Counted from the stretch's first letter, positions 42,013 through 50,278 are shown. The stretch: 64,000 bases of DNA from Telluribacter sp035998675 (GCF_035998675.1 NZ_DASYHI010000015.1:372001-436000), one strand, 5' to 3'. The notes: generated by a model not told the origin, from the letters alone. A program made the numbers and translations.

Positions 42013-42756
42013 ATGACGTATTGCCTTGGTATAAAGGTAGCTTCCGGCTTAGTAGCTATTGCTGATACTCGCCTCACTTCTGGGTCCGAAGTATCCAGTA
42101 ATAAGAAGGTATCCGTGCATCAGCTCGAAAATCACTCCCTGTTCATTATGACCTCGGGGTTACGTTCGGTGCGCGATAAGGCTATTACCTACTTTAAAGA
42201 GGTACTTGACGAACAGGACGACACTTTTAATAAACTCTACAAGGCCGTCAACGCCTTTGGAGCGCAGGTCAGGCGGGTAGCCGAAGAAGACAAAGTACCC
42301 CTGCTCGACGCCGGCCTGTCGTTTAACCTGTACGCCATTGTGGGCGGGCAGCTCGAAGACGACGAAGAGCATAAGCTTTTTCTGCTGTACCCCGAAGGTA
42401 ACTGGATAGAGGTAGGGCAGGGCTCGCCCTTTTTTATTATTGGCAACTCGGGCTACGGCAAGCCGCTCCTGTACCGCAGTCTGCGCTATGATACTTCCAT
42501 GCAGGATGCCCTGAAAATGGGGGTACTTTCCTTTGACTCAACCCGCGTGAGTTCCAATGACGTAGACTATCCCGTCGATGTCGTTATGTATGAAAAAGAC
42601 TCTTTCCATATCATAGAACATCGCTTCGAAAAAGACGATTTGGATTATATTGCCAAACAGTGGAGTGTTTTGCTTAAAAATGCAGTACAAAAACTGCCCG
42701 TTGAGTGGATGACCCCCATCTTCTCAAAATATTCGGAACCACACCATGAATCTTAA
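42013..42756 (+). CDS. Proteasome-type (Anbu-like) peptidase
   Basis: 247 residues of the Ntn-hydrolase fold. The N-terminus MTYCLGIKVASGLVAIADTRLTSG is typical of Anbu (ancestral beta subunit); the nucleophile would be Thr2 after Met removal. The GKPLLYRSLRYDTSMQDALKMGVLSFDSTRVSSNDVDYPVDVV segment also matches. Anbu forms a proteasome-like helical or ring assembly in the cytoplasm. The gene ends inside the start of the transglutaminase gene (11-bp overlap), so they are translationally coupled. Confidence 0.93.
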   Translation: MTYCLGIKVASGLVAIADTRLTSGSEVSSNKKVSVHQLENHSLFIMTSGLRSVRDKAITYFKEVLDEQDDTFNKLYKAVNAFGAQVRRVAEEDKVPLLDAGLSFNLYAIVGGQLEDDEEHKLFLLYPEGNWIEVGQGSPFFIIGNSGYGKPLLYRSLRYDTSMQDALKMGVLSFDSTRVSSNDVDYPVDVVMYEKDSFHIIEHRFEKDDLDYIAKQWSVLLKNAVQKLPVEWMTPIFSKYSEPHHES

Positions 42757-43585
42757 AGTAAAGCACCGGCTTGCCTATGCGTACGATAAGGCCGTAGCAC
42801 TAACCCCACACACCCTGTACCTGTACCCCCGCTCGTACCCCCACCAGCAACTCATTGATTACAAGCTTCGGGTTGACCCCCAGCCCGCCAGTATTGTCCG
42901 GAATGTTGACGCTGAGGGCAACGTACAGCAGATAGTTTATTTCGGGGAGCCAACCAGCCGCCTCTTAGTGGAGGCATCCATGGTACTTAGTTCCCATGAG
43001 TTTAATGTGTTTGATTTCGTACTGTTTCCTTTCAACACCAAAAATATTCCCTTCCAGTACCCCGAGCACCTCTATAAGTACCTGGTTCCGTACCTGGGCC
43101 GCAACGAAATCACGCCCTACGTCGAGCAGTTTTCCCGGCAGATTGCCGCCGAAGCCAGGTGGGAAACGGTACCTTTTCTGGTGGAGCTCGGCCGGTACAT
43201 CTACGAAAACTTCGCCTATCAGCTGCGTGAGCAAGGCAACGCGCTTCCACCCGAAGATACCCTCCGCGACCGCTGCGGCTCGTGCCGGGACTTCTCACGG
43301 CTTTTCATTGCCGCCTGCCGGAGTCTGGGAATTGCTGCCCGTTTTGTGAGTGGGTACCTGTACGGTAACCCGCAGCAGGAGCACGAGCTGCACGCCTGGG
43401 CGGAGGTATATCTGCCGGGAGCGGGCTGGCGTGGTTTTGACCCCACCGAAGGCCGGGCCATTATGAATAATCATATCAGCCTGGGTGCTTCCGCTGATTT
43501 TGACCAGTTGGCACCCGTTATGGGTACATTCCAGGGGCAGGCTGCCTCCACCCTTTCTACGGAGGTTGACATTGACCCCGCCTGA
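42746..43585 (+). CDS. Transglutaminase-like protein with N-terminal bacterial transglutaminase domain
   Basis: 279 residues. An N-terminal beta-rich domain (LKVKHRLAYAYDKAV...YLYPRSYPHQQLIDYKLRVDP) is followed by the transglutaminase core with catalytic C180 (CGSCRDFSRLF), H216 (ELHAWAEVYL) and D232 (GFDPTEG). No signal peptide is seen. It overlaps the peptidase gene upstream by 11 bp and ends the cluster. In other genomes the same partners accompany ATP-grasp and alpha-E genes. Confidence 0.93.
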   Translation: MNLKVKHRLAYAYDKAVALTPHTLYLYPRSYPHQQLIDYKLRVDPQPASIVRNVDAEGNVQQIVYFGEPTSRLLVEASMVLSSHEFNVFDFVLFPFNTKNIPFQYPEHLYKYLVPYLGRNEITPYVEQFSRQIAAEARWETVPFLVELGRYIYENFAYQLREQGNALPPEDTLRDRCGSCRDFSRLFIAACRSLGIAARFVSGYLYGNPQQEHELHAWAEVYLPGAGWRGFDPTEGRAIMNNHISLGASADFDQLAPVMGTFQGQAASTLSTEVDIDPA

Positions 43586-43652
43586 GCCTAACTACCGTTG
43601 GATAGAAAGGCACACTGAATTAAAACATTAATCCTGACTGAACAAAAATTTC

Positions 43653-43660
43653 TACTTTTG
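43653..43660 (+). promoter_or_regulatory. Likely -7 promoter box for glmM
   Basis: TACTTTTG matches TAnnTTTG, 28 bp upstream of the GTG start of glmM. The short leader fits a leader with no Shine-Dalgarno sequence. Confidence 0.55.
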
Positions 43661-43688
43661 TACCCAAACTAACTAGTAACACTGACCT

Positions 43689-45092
43689 GTGACGCTGATA
43701 AAATCTATTTCCGGGATTCGGGGAATCATTGGAGGAAAAACCGGTGAAGCCCTTACCCCAGTTGACGTCGTGAAATTTGCCGCCGCCTACGGTACCTGGC
43801 TGCGCCGAACCAATCCTACTAATCATCTGGTCATTATCGGGCGCGACGCCCGCCTTTCGGGCGACATGGTAAGCCGCCTGGTAGCCGCTGCCCTCCAGGG
43901 GGTGGGGCTCAACGTACTTGATCTGGGCCTGTCAACCACGCCAACGGTCGAGCTGGCCGTACCGCTCGAAAAAGCCGCCGGAGGTATTATACTTACCGCC
44001 AGCCACAACCCAATGCAATGGAATGCACTGAAACTACTTACCCATACCGGTGAGTTTATTTCGGGTGAAGAAGGTAAAGAAGTACTTCGAATAGCCGAAG
44101 CAGAGGAATTTGACTTTGTGGATGTAAAAAAACTGGGTACCTACCAGCAGGACGAAAGCTACCTGGCCAAGCACATCACCCATATACTTTCTCTCCCGCT
44201 GGTAGACCAAGACGCCATCCGGGCGGCTAATTTCCGGATAGCGGTTGATGCCGTGAACTCAACGGGCGGTATTGCCGTACCCATGCTGCTGCAGGCGTTG
44301 GGGATTCCGATGGAAAATATCCTTCGGATCAACTGCGAACCAACGGGCCACTTTGCGCATAATCCGGAGCCTCTGCCGGAGCACCTGCGGGAGATTCGCA
44401 GCGAAATCAAGAATGGCTCGTATCACCTGGGGGTGGTAGTTGACCCGGACGTAGACCGCCTGGCGCTGATCTGTGAGGATGGCTCTCCCTTTGGCGAAGA
44501 ATACACCCTGGTGGCCGTAGCCGACTATGTACTTAAGCACCAGCCTGGTAACACGGTCTCCAACCTGTCGTCGACTGCCGCCCTGCGCGACGTAACCCTG
44601 AAAGCCGGAGGTAAGTACTTTGCCTCGGCCGTGGGCGAGGTCAATGTAGTAACGATGATGAAAGAGCACCAGGCTGTTATCGGGGGCGAAGGCAACGGAG
44701 GCGTTATTTATCCCGAATCACACTACGGACGCGACGCTCTGGTAGGGATAGCCTTATTCCTGAGCCACCTGGCCAAGTTTGGAAAGTCGGCCTCCATGCT
44801 ACGCAGGTCGTATCCCAACTACCATATTTCCAAGAATAAAATTGAACTCACACCCGATATCGACGTAGACCACGTACTGGAGCGTATCCAGACGCGTTAC
44901 GCCAAACAACCCATGAATACCATCGACGGGGTACGCATTGAGTTTGATAAAGAGTGGGTACATCTGCGTAAGTCCAATACGGAGCCTATTATCCGCATAT
45001 ACTCCGAATCCGAAACCCGCACTACCGCCGAAAATCTGGCGAATAAAATCATTTCGGATATCAAGGAGGTACTTTCGGATCGTAAGAACTAG
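43689..45092 (+). CDS. glmM: Phosphoglucosamine mutase (GlmM family)
   Basis: 467 residues of the alpha-D-phosphohexomutase family. The catalytic phosphoserine loop is TASHNPMQWNALK with S105; the Mg loop is DPDVDRLAL, the sugar loop GEGNGGVIYP, and the phosphate-binding loop RKSNTEPIIRIYSE. It interconverts glucosamine 6- and 1-phosphate for UDP-GlcNAc synthesis. Bacteroidota GlmM and phosphomannomutase sequences are close, so the substrate is probable rather than proven. The start is GTG at 43689. Confidence 0.88.
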   Translation: MTLIKSISGIRGIIGGKTGEALTPVDVVKFAAAYGTWLRRTNPTNHLVIIGRDARLSGDMVSRLVAAALQGVGLNVLDLGLSTTPTVELAVPLEKAAGGIILTASHNPMQWNALKLLTHTGEFISGEEGKEVLRIAEAEEFDFVDVKKLGTYQQDESYLAKHITHILSLPLVDQDAIRAANFRIAVDAVNSTGGIAVPMLLQALGIPMENILRINCEPTGHFAHNPEPLPEHLREIRSEIKNGSYHLGVVVDPDVDRLALICEDGSPFGEEYTLVAVADYVLKHQPGNTVSNLSSTAALRDVTLKAGGKYFASAVGEVNVVTMMKEHQAVIGGEGNGGVIYPESHYGRDALVGIALFLSHLAKFGKSASMLRRSYPNYHISKNKIELTPDIDVDHVLERIQTRYAKQPMNTIDGVRIEFDKEWVHLRKSNTEPIIRIYSESETRTTAENLANKIISDIKEVLSDRKN

Positions 45093-45111
45093 GTTTATCA
45101 ATAAGAACGCC

Positions 45112-45137
45112 GAAGCCCGCCCTTTCCGGCGGGCTTC
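45112..45137 (+). terminator. Terminator of glmM
   Basis: A 10-bp perfect stem (45112-45121 with 45128-45137) with a 6-nt loop, followed by TTTATTT, lies 19 bp after the stop codon. Confidence 0.85.
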
Positions 45138-45185
45138 TTTATTTGCATTGACAAGTAATTATTTTTATCCCCACCGCAGGCATTG

Positions 45186-45193
45186 TATATTTG
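45186..45193 (+). promoter_or_regulatory. Likely -7 promoter box for the cysteine desulfurase gene
   Basis: TATATTTG matches TAnnTTTG and lies 72 bp upstream of the ATG at 45266. A TTGACA sequence is present upstream (45148-45153) but is farther away than normal. Confidence 0.5.
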
Positions 45194-45265
45194 TACTAAA
45201 TACACCGGCCCACTGGTACTTACAACGGTACCGGTACCTGCCTGATTTTCACCTGGTATTAAAAA

Positions 45266-46411
45266 ATGAAAGCCTACTTCGATAACGCCGCCACCACCCG
45301 TCTGGACCCGGAAGTACTGCAAGCCATGCTGCCGCTCATGACGGAGCAGTTCGGAAATCCTTCGTCCATTCATGCGCACGGGCGGGTCGTGCGCTCGGCC
45401 CTGGAACGCGCCCGCAAAACCGTGGCGGAGCTACTGAACGCGGCACCGGCCGAAATATTCTTCACCTCGGGCGGCACCGAGGCCGACAATACCGCTATCC
45501 GGTCCAGTATTGAAACCTTTGGCCTCAGGCACGCCATTACGTCTCCCCTGGAACACCACGCGGTACTGCACACGCTGGAACACCTGGCAAAGCACGGGCA
45601 GGTAGAGCTGAGCCTGCTGCGGGTGGATGAGCAGGGCCGTATAGACCTCCAGCACCTGGAAGAACTGCTGCAAAGCAAGCCCCGCTCGCTGGTGTCGCTC
45701 ATGCACGGAAACAACGAGATTGGAAACCTGCTGGACCTCGACGCGGTGGGTGACCTTTGCCGGCATTATGGGGCCGTCTTTCACAGTGATACCGTACAAA
45801 CTATGGGGCACTATGTACATGATCTGCAGCAGTTGAAAGCAGACTTTATCGTAGGTTCCGCGCATAAATTTCACGGCCCGAAGGGCGTCGGTTTCCTGTA
45901 CGTGCGGCCCGGTTCCAAAATCCATCCTTTTGTACACGGGGGCGCGCAGGAACGTAACATGCGCGGAGGTACCGAAAACGTTTACGGCATAGTAGGGCTG
46001 GCCAAAGCCCTTGAAATAGCCTACCGCGACATGGACAGCCACCGGCAACACATTGAAAGCCTGAAAATAAGGGTAATTGAGCAGCTTCGGGACAAGCTGG
46101 AAGGGGTTACTTTCAACGGTCTGTCGGCGGACCTGGACCAGAGCCTGTACACGGTACTAAGCGTGAGTCTGCCTCCTTCGGACCTGAACGATATGCTGCT
46201 GTTCAACCTAGATATTTCGGGTATATCGGTATCGGGGGGGAGCGCCTGCGCCAGTGGTACCGATGTAGGCTCGCACGTACTGACGGCCCTTAACGTCGCG
46301 CCGGAGCGGGGCAATGTCCGGTTTTCGTTCGGAAAGTACAATACGGTCGAAGAGGTAGACTATGCCGTTGAGAAAGTCGCTGAGCTGTATAAAAAGGAAG
46401 TATCGTTTTAA
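45266..46411 (+). CDS. Cysteine desulfurase (NifS/IscS family)
   Basis: 381 residues. The PLP lysine is K201 in GSAHKFHGPKGVGF, and the catalytic cysteine is C328 in SVSGGSACASGT. It removes sulfur from cysteine for Fe-S clusters and thiolated RNAs. The active-site loop length fits class I (IscS/NifS). No scaffold genes such as iscU or sufB are adjacent, so the sulfur acceptor is unknown. The stop codon overlaps a 42-bp perfect palindrome. Confidence 0.92.
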   Translation: MKAYFDNAATTRLDPEVLQAMLPLMTEQFGNPSSIHAHGRVVRSALERARKTVAELLNAAPAEIFFTSGGTEADNTAIRSSIETFGLRHAITSPLEHHAVLHTLEHLAKHGQVELSLLRVDEQGRIDLQHLEELLQSKPRSLVSLMHGNNEIGNLLDLDAVGDLCRHYGAVFHSDTVQTMGHYVHDLQQLKADFIVGSAHKFHGPKGVGFLYVRPGSKIHPFVHGGAQERNMRGGTENVYGIVGLAKALEIAYRDMDSHRQHIESLKIRVIEQLRDKLEGVTFNGLSADLDQSLYTVLSVSLPPSDLNDMLLFNLDISGISVSGGSACASGTDVGSHVLTALNVAPERGNVRFSFGKYNTVEEVDYAVEKVAELYKKEVSF

Positions 46412-46451
46412 TAGCAAAGCGGCAGCAAGTACTTGCTGCCGCTTTGCTATT
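46410..46451. terminator. 42-bp perfect palindrome between convergent genes
   Basis: Positions 46410-46430 are the exact reverse complement of 46431-46451, centred on AGTACT with no spacer. It overlaps the stop codon of the cysteine desulfurase gene and lies 21 bp past the end of the convergent FMN reductase gene at 46473. It can act as a bidirectional terminator. Confidence 0.8.
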
Positions 46452-46472
46452 TCTCTAAGTACCTGTTTCCCG

Positions 46473-47066
46473 CTAGGCTTCAATCGCTGCTCCGTGCCAC
46501 TTCCGGGCAATCTTCAGGGTATAGCTGACGAAGTCCTTTACTCCTTTTTCGTAAATCGGGTTTCCCGTCGAATTTCCTTCTTCGTCCAGATTTTTATTCG
46601 TTTCGTGCGATTCGAATAGCTTGGGCGAAACTACCGCGTACTGGTTCAGGAAGCTGATGAGCTTATTGATAACCATATTTATTTCGAGACACGGCTGCCG
46701 CCCGCCCCGACCGGTAGATACGCCCACCAGCGCGAATACTTTTTCGTTGAACAAATGGGCAAAGTCTTTACCACCCAGTTGATGCAGGGTATTGATAAAC
46801 TCGGCGCTGGTAGTCCAGTTGTACTCGGGCAGGGTAAATATTACCAGGTCGGCGGTGCTCCAGGTAGCGAGCAACTGCTTCTGAAATGGGGTAAGCTGGT
46901 TTTTGTCCAGACTACCCCGCCCAACCATGGGCACATCTACTTCTTCAAAATCAAATAGTTCTACGTCATTCATCCCCTGCTCCGCCAATACCCGCTTAAG
47001 GTACCTGGCGGCTTTCAGGGAATTGCTTCCCGGGCGGGGGGAGGTAGATAGTACAGCAACTTTCAC
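46473..47066 (-). CDS. NADPH-dependent FMN reductase-like flavoprotein
   Basis: 197 residues of the flavodoxin-like fold. The FMN phosphate loop lies in STSPRPGSNSLKAARYL (residues 7-23), and the flavin segment LPEYNWTTSAEF matches the PEYNxxxP-like motif of NAD(P)H:quinone/azo reductases. GVSTGRGGRQPCLEIN follows. It is cytoplasmic; the electron acceptor is unknown. It lies 30 bp downstream of hemH on the same strand, so co-transcription is likely. Confidence 0.88.
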   Translation of the reverse strand: MKVAVLSTSPRPGSNSLKAARYLKRVLAEQGMNDVELFDFEEVDVPMVGRGSLDKNQLTPFQKQLLATWSTADLVIFTLPEYNWTTSAEFINTLHQLGGKDFAHLFNEKVFALVGVSTGRGGRQPCLEINMVINKLISFLNQYAVVSPKLFESHETNKNLDEEGNSTGNPIYEKGVKDFVSYTLKIARKWHGAAIEA

Positions 47067-47096
47067 AATTAATTCAGGTAGTAATGAATAAAAAAA

Positions 47097-48161
47097 TCAG
47101 GCCCTTTTAACCAGGTCGACCAGGGTTTCGACCCATATTTCACTATCGTTAAGGCTTTCCACGAGCTGCCAGTGCTCCCCGCCTTCCTCTTCAAACATCT
47201 CCTTGTACTCCTCTCCTACCTCAATGGTAGTTTCAAGACAATCAGACACAAAGGCGGGTGAAAACGCCAGCACGCTCTTTATTCCTTTCTTAGGTAGCTC
47301 CCGTACCAGGTCTTCGGTGTAGGGCTGTATCCAGGGCTCTTTGCCCAGGCGCGACTGGAAACAAGTTGTGTACTTTCCTTCGGGAATACCCAGCTCCCTG
47401 ACCAGCAACCGGGTGGTTTCAAAGCACTGCGCGCGGTAGCAGTGCTGGTTAGCCGCAGTCAGCGTATCGCAGCAGCTTCCCAGCTTACAGTACTGCTGGG
47501 TCACGTCGCCTTTGCGAATCTGGCGCTCCGGCAAGCCGTGGTAGCTGAACATGTAGTGGTCGTACGGGTGCTCAGCCATGTACTTTTTGCCCAGCCGCAC
47601 AAATCCTTCAATGAACTTGGGGTGGTCCAGGAAGCTATTGATAAAACGCAGCTCCGGCATGATCTGCCAGTCTTTCAGCACCCGCATTACCTCCTCGTAC
47701 ACCGAACCCGTAGTGGCCGAAGCGTACTGCGGGAAGAAAGGTACTACCACAATCCGGGACAGCCCCTGGCGCTGCAGCTCACTCAGGCCCGCCTCAATAC
47801 CCGGGCTCTGGTAGCGCATGGCCAGCTTTACCACGTAGTCGTCGCCCAGGGCTTTGGCCAGCATTTCTTCCACGGCTAATCCGTACACTTTCAGCGGGGA
47901 GCCTTCCGGCGTCCATACCGCCTGGTAAATTTTAGCCGACTTGGGAGCGCGGAAGGGCGCAATAATCAGGTTCACGAGCATCCAGCGCGACACATACGGA
48001 ATATCAATAACGCGTCCGTCCATCAGGAACTCGCGCAGGTACTTCCTTACGTCGGGGGTATTGGGGCTATCGGGGGTACCCAGGTTTACAATCAGTACGC
48101 CGGTTTTACCAAGCGACCTGGTAGTTGTTGATGAAGAAACCGATAAAGTTTGGGTTGTCAT
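47097..48161 (-). CDS. hemH: Ferrochelatase
   Basis: 354 residues. Family features include the opening GVLIVNLGTPDSPNTPDVRKYLREFLMD, the catalytic His in YMFSYHGLPERQIRKGD, the cysteine-rich CKLGSCC segment with a further Cys (NQHCYRAQC) that could hold a [2Fe-2S] cluster or metal, FQSRLGKEPWIQPYT, and the acidic region VSDCLETTIEVGEEYKEMF. It inserts Fe2+ into protoporphyrin IX, or into coproporphyrin III in the coproporphyrin branch. No other heme genes are near. Downstream is a flavin reductase, upstream a secreted protein. Confidence 0.95.
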   Translation of the reverse strand: MTTQTLSVSSSTTTRSLGKTGVLIVNLGTPDSPNTPDVRKYLREFLMDGRVIDIPYVSRWMLVNLIIAPFRAPKSAKIYQAVWTPEGSPLKVYGLAVEEMLAKALGDDYVVKLAMRYQSPGIEAGLSELQRQGLSRIVVVPFFPQYASATTGSVYEEVMRVLKDWQIMPELRFINSFLDHPKFIEGFVRLGKKYMAEHPYDHYMFSYHGLPERQIRKGDVTQQYCKLGSCCDTLTAANQHCYRAQCFETTRLLVRELGIPEGKYTTCFQSRLGKEPWIQPYTEDLVRELPKKGIKSVLAFSPAFVSDCLETTIEVGEEYKEMFEEEGGEHWQLVESLNDSEIWVETLVDLVKRA

Positions 48162-48209
48162 GAAAATCCTGTCCTTATTTATTCTGGTAAAAAAGCAAAT
48201 TCACCTCCG

Positions 48210-48980
48210 TTACAGGGAAGGCTTATCGAACTCCTGAAACACGCTGGGTGGCAGCTTTTCAAATACCTGAATGTCGGTCAGTTGTCGCTGCCCGCGGTCG
48301 CCCGAAAGCATGACCTTCCCGTGTTTCTTATAACTCTTCCAGGGTAGTACAAAGTTCGGCTTTTCGCTATCAGCTTTGGAAAAATAAGCCCATTGGTTCA
48401 CCAGACGCGTTTCCGGACTAACCCAGACATAGTACTTATTCTGAGGGGTATCGCCTACTTCTTCAAACGTAAGCTGAATTTTCTCGGCTTTTTCACCCCC
48501 TTCGGTCTGCTCTTCGCCCAGGTACTTGAGGGTTACGCCGGAGTCCTTAAGCTTGTAGGGCATTACCAGCCAGTAGGAGTCATTGATCCAGGCGCTTTTG
48601 CCCTGCTTTACGTATTTGGCGATGGAGTCGGCGTGGGTGAGTTCTTTTCCGCCTTTAAATACCCGTCCCTTGTCGGTGTTAATATTAAGAAGTACCGTCT
48701 GATCATTTTTCAAATTTTCCACGCGTACATCGCCCGACCATTTGTCCCAGTACAGACGTCGGTTTCCCAGAAAATTCCAGGTAATGTAGCGGGTATTATC
48801 CCAGTTTTTACGGCCGCCCATGGCCGCCATTACCTGGTCGGCCAGTTCTACGGCTTTGGGATCAGAGCCGGAAGCATTAAACCCCTGGGCGGCGGGGTTT
48901 AACGATTTCTTCTGTGCGACACTAGCGCTGCTCAGCAGGGTGACAATCAGCAGGGGGAAGTACAAGCTACGAAGCTTCAT
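48210..48980 (-). CDS. Secreted protein of unknown function (LolA-fold-like size and pattern)
   Basis: 256 residues with a Sec signal peptide (MKLRSLYFPLLIVTLLSSASVAQ). The mature protein has alternating strands with many W, Y and K residues (YITWNFLGNRRLYWDKWSGDVRVENL, YWLVMPYKLKDSGVTLKYLGEEQ, YYVWVSPETRLVNQWAYF). This looks like the open beta-sheet of LolA/LppX-like lipid-binding proteins, but that is a guess. It is 48 bp upstream of hemH on the same strand. A cluster of palindromic half-sites lies 39-75 bp upstream of its start. Confidence 0.75.
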   Translation of the reverse strand: MKLRSLYFPLLIVTLLSSASVAQKKSLNPAAQGFNASGSDPKAVELADQVMAAMGGRKNWDNTRYITWNFLGNRRLYWDKWSGDVRVENLKNDQTVLLNINTDKGRVFKGGKELTHADSIAKYVKQGKSAWINDSYWLVMPYKLKDSGVTLKYLGEEQTEGGEKAEKIQLTFEEVGDTPQNKYYVWVSPETRLVNQWAYFSKADSEKPNFVLPWKSYKKHGKVMLSGDRGQRQLTDIQVFEKLPPSVFQEFDKPSL

Positions 48981-49018
48981 AAAGTCTACGATGTTTTTAA
49001 GTAAGTGACTAAGTATTT

Positions 49019-49055
49019 ATTACAGATAACAATCTGTAATCTGTTTTGTCTGTAA
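49019..49055. promoter_or_regulatory. Possible operator upstream of the secreted protein-hemH operon
   Basis: ATTACAGAT (49019-49027) and ATCTGTAAT (49032-49040) form a perfect inverted repeat with a 4-bp spacer. A third half-site, GTCTGTAA, follows at 49048-49055, 16 bp downstream of the second. The array lies 39-75 bp upstream of the ATG at 48980. The regulator is unknown. Confidence 0.5.
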
Positions 49056-49106
49056 ACTTAACGTAAATAGCTGACAACTGTCATTTTTCTACCCGGCCTT
49101 AGGTCA

Positions 49107-49142
49107 GGCTGGTATCTGGTCCGGGTGTATTGTGTTTGGATA
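49107..49142. repeat. 36-bp direct repeat, left copy
   Basis: This copy is 34/36 identical to 50049-50084. It shares the core ggctggtatctgg and ccgggtgtatt. The two copies bracket the DUF6624 gene and the nuoH fragment. Confidence 0.85.
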
Positions 49143-49198
49143 AAAGAATTAAAGTACTTGCTGCTACAAGCTGGAAGTAGTGATGCTTCTTATTATAG

Positions 49199-49858
49199 TT
49201 ATTTCTTAGATAAGGATCTTGGTTGGTAATCAATCCCTAGACGTTTGGCATTCTCTTCTATTGTGTCCGTAAATCCAGCTTGTTTGCGACGTTCGTTTAC
49301 ATGTGCAGCATCCGCAATAGGCCAGATGTAGCAATCTGGCTTTTGATTTTGTGTAGAGCCTCCCTGTGGGAAGTCACACCTTCCTTGCGTACCGTAAATT
49401 TGCTCTTTCCCTTGATTTACTAACAATCTGTCGAGCATTTTGGCAACTAATGTAAAAGGAATCTCTTTCTTTTTACCAGCTTCTTCAACTATTGGAAAAT
49501 ACTGTTCAATATCCTTTGAATGCTGAATAACATGCCAAGCCGCTTCGTTAGTTGGTTCTCCTACTATGGATTTACCAGGATAGCCATATTGCTCAATTAT
49601 CTCTTTGACCCTGCTTGTATTTGACGCATCTACTGAGTTCATTTTGATAAATATTCTTTGCTGAACTTGTTGTAGACTAATTCCTTCCACTTTCGCCAGT
49701 GAGTCCATCTTTGGTTGTTTGGCCAAGATTTCTCTATAAAACTGGTCCACCTTGTAAATACTATCTAATTCAGCCTTAAGGCTACTATCAAATTGAGCAT
49801 AACCAACAGAAGCGGAAATAGTAAAAATTAGGGCTGACAAAAGAGAAAGAGTTTTCAT
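49199..49858 (-). CDS. DUF6624 family secreted protein
   Basis: About 219 residues. The ATG at 49858 (MKTLSLLSALIFTISASVGYAQ) gives a Sec signal peptide; upstream extension to 49894 is less likely. The segment YGYPGKSIVGEPTNEAAWHVIQHS and the later MLDRLLVNQGKEQIYGTQG match the DUF6624 family, common in Bacteroidota, role unknown. Codon use is AT-rich, unlike most of the window. The gene is bracketed by 36-bp direct repeats and abuts a nuoH fragment, so it looks like part of a rearranged or acquired segment. Confidence 0.85.
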   Translation of the reverse strand: MKTLSLLSALIFTISASVGYAQFDSSLKAELDSIYKVDQFYREILAKQPKMDSLAKVEGISLQQVQQRIFIKMNSVDASNTSRVKEIIEQYGYPGKSIVGEPTNEAAWHVIQHSKDIEQYFPIVEEAGKKKEIPFTLVAKMLDRLLVNQGKEQIYGTQGRCDFPQGGSTQNQKPDCYIWPIADAAHVNERRKQAGFTDTIEENAKRLGIDYQPRSLSKK

Positions 49859-49900
49859 ATTGGCCTTTATTGGAAAAAGTACAATATCGCCCAAAAATAC

Positions 49901-50004
49901 CTACACCCCCAGCAGCCGCCACACGCCCGAGAAGAAAAACAGCGCCAGCCCTACGGGCGTAAGTACCTTCCAGCCCAGGTACATGAGCTGGTCTACGCGC
50001 AGGC
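49901..50004 (-). pseudogene. nuoH: nuoH 3'-end fragment
   Basis: These 104 bp match 58979-59082 at 103 positions and represent the last 34 codons plus stop of nuoH in the same orientation. The single difference (C49958 versus T59036) is a silent Thr codon change (ACG/ACA). Similarity begins exactly at the stop codon and ends abruptly after position 50004. The nuoH frame runs into a TGA just upstream, so no protein is made. The high identity implies a recent duplication or ongoing gene conversion. Confidence 0.95.
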
Positions 50005-50041
50005 CTCAGCGCTCTGACCACGTGAATGGGTTGTTTATTGC

Positions 50042-50070
50042 ACACCCGGGCTGGTATCTGGCCCGGGTGT
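50042..50070. terminator. GC-rich hairpin overlapping the 36-bp repeat
   Basis: ACACCCGGGC (50042-50051) pairs perfectly with GCCCGGGTGT (50061-50070). There is no strong T-run. The 49107 copy of the repeat retains only part of the stem, so this is either a terminator remnant or part of an intergenic repeat family. Confidence 0.5.
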
Positions 50071-50084
50071 ATTATGTTTGGATA
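50049..50084. repeat. 36-bp direct repeat, right copy
   Basis: This copy is 34/36 identical to 49107-49142. It overlaps the right arm and loop of the hairpin at 50042-50070. Confidence 0.85.
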
Positions 50085-50278
50085 GGCTTTCTTTAATGCT
50101 TCTTCTACTTAGATACCACTTCTCTTTTTTAACTCACTTTAATTAGAAATAGAGTGGAATATTTTGAGAATTTAGTATAGATTTACAACGGTTAGTAAAC
50201 TGAAGTTCACGGTATTTACCCGAATATACAGTAGTAGTAACACACTGATAGTACCATCAAGAAACAACTCCTGTCTGT

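Larger units (their letters stand above)
49859..50278. other. Intergenic region with nuoH remnant, hairpin and repeat
   Basis: 420 bp without an intact gene. It contains the nuoH 3' fragment (49901-50004), a GC-rich hairpin (50042-50070), the right copy of the 36-bp repeat (50049-50084) and an AT-rich stretch (50085-50278) that probably holds the sensor kinase promoter. Confidence 0.8.

Noticed and set aside
49788..50045. Minus-strand open frame across the nuoH fragment
   Set aside because: It runs in a different frame from nuoH and crosses into the DUF6624 signal peptide region; no protein features are visible.
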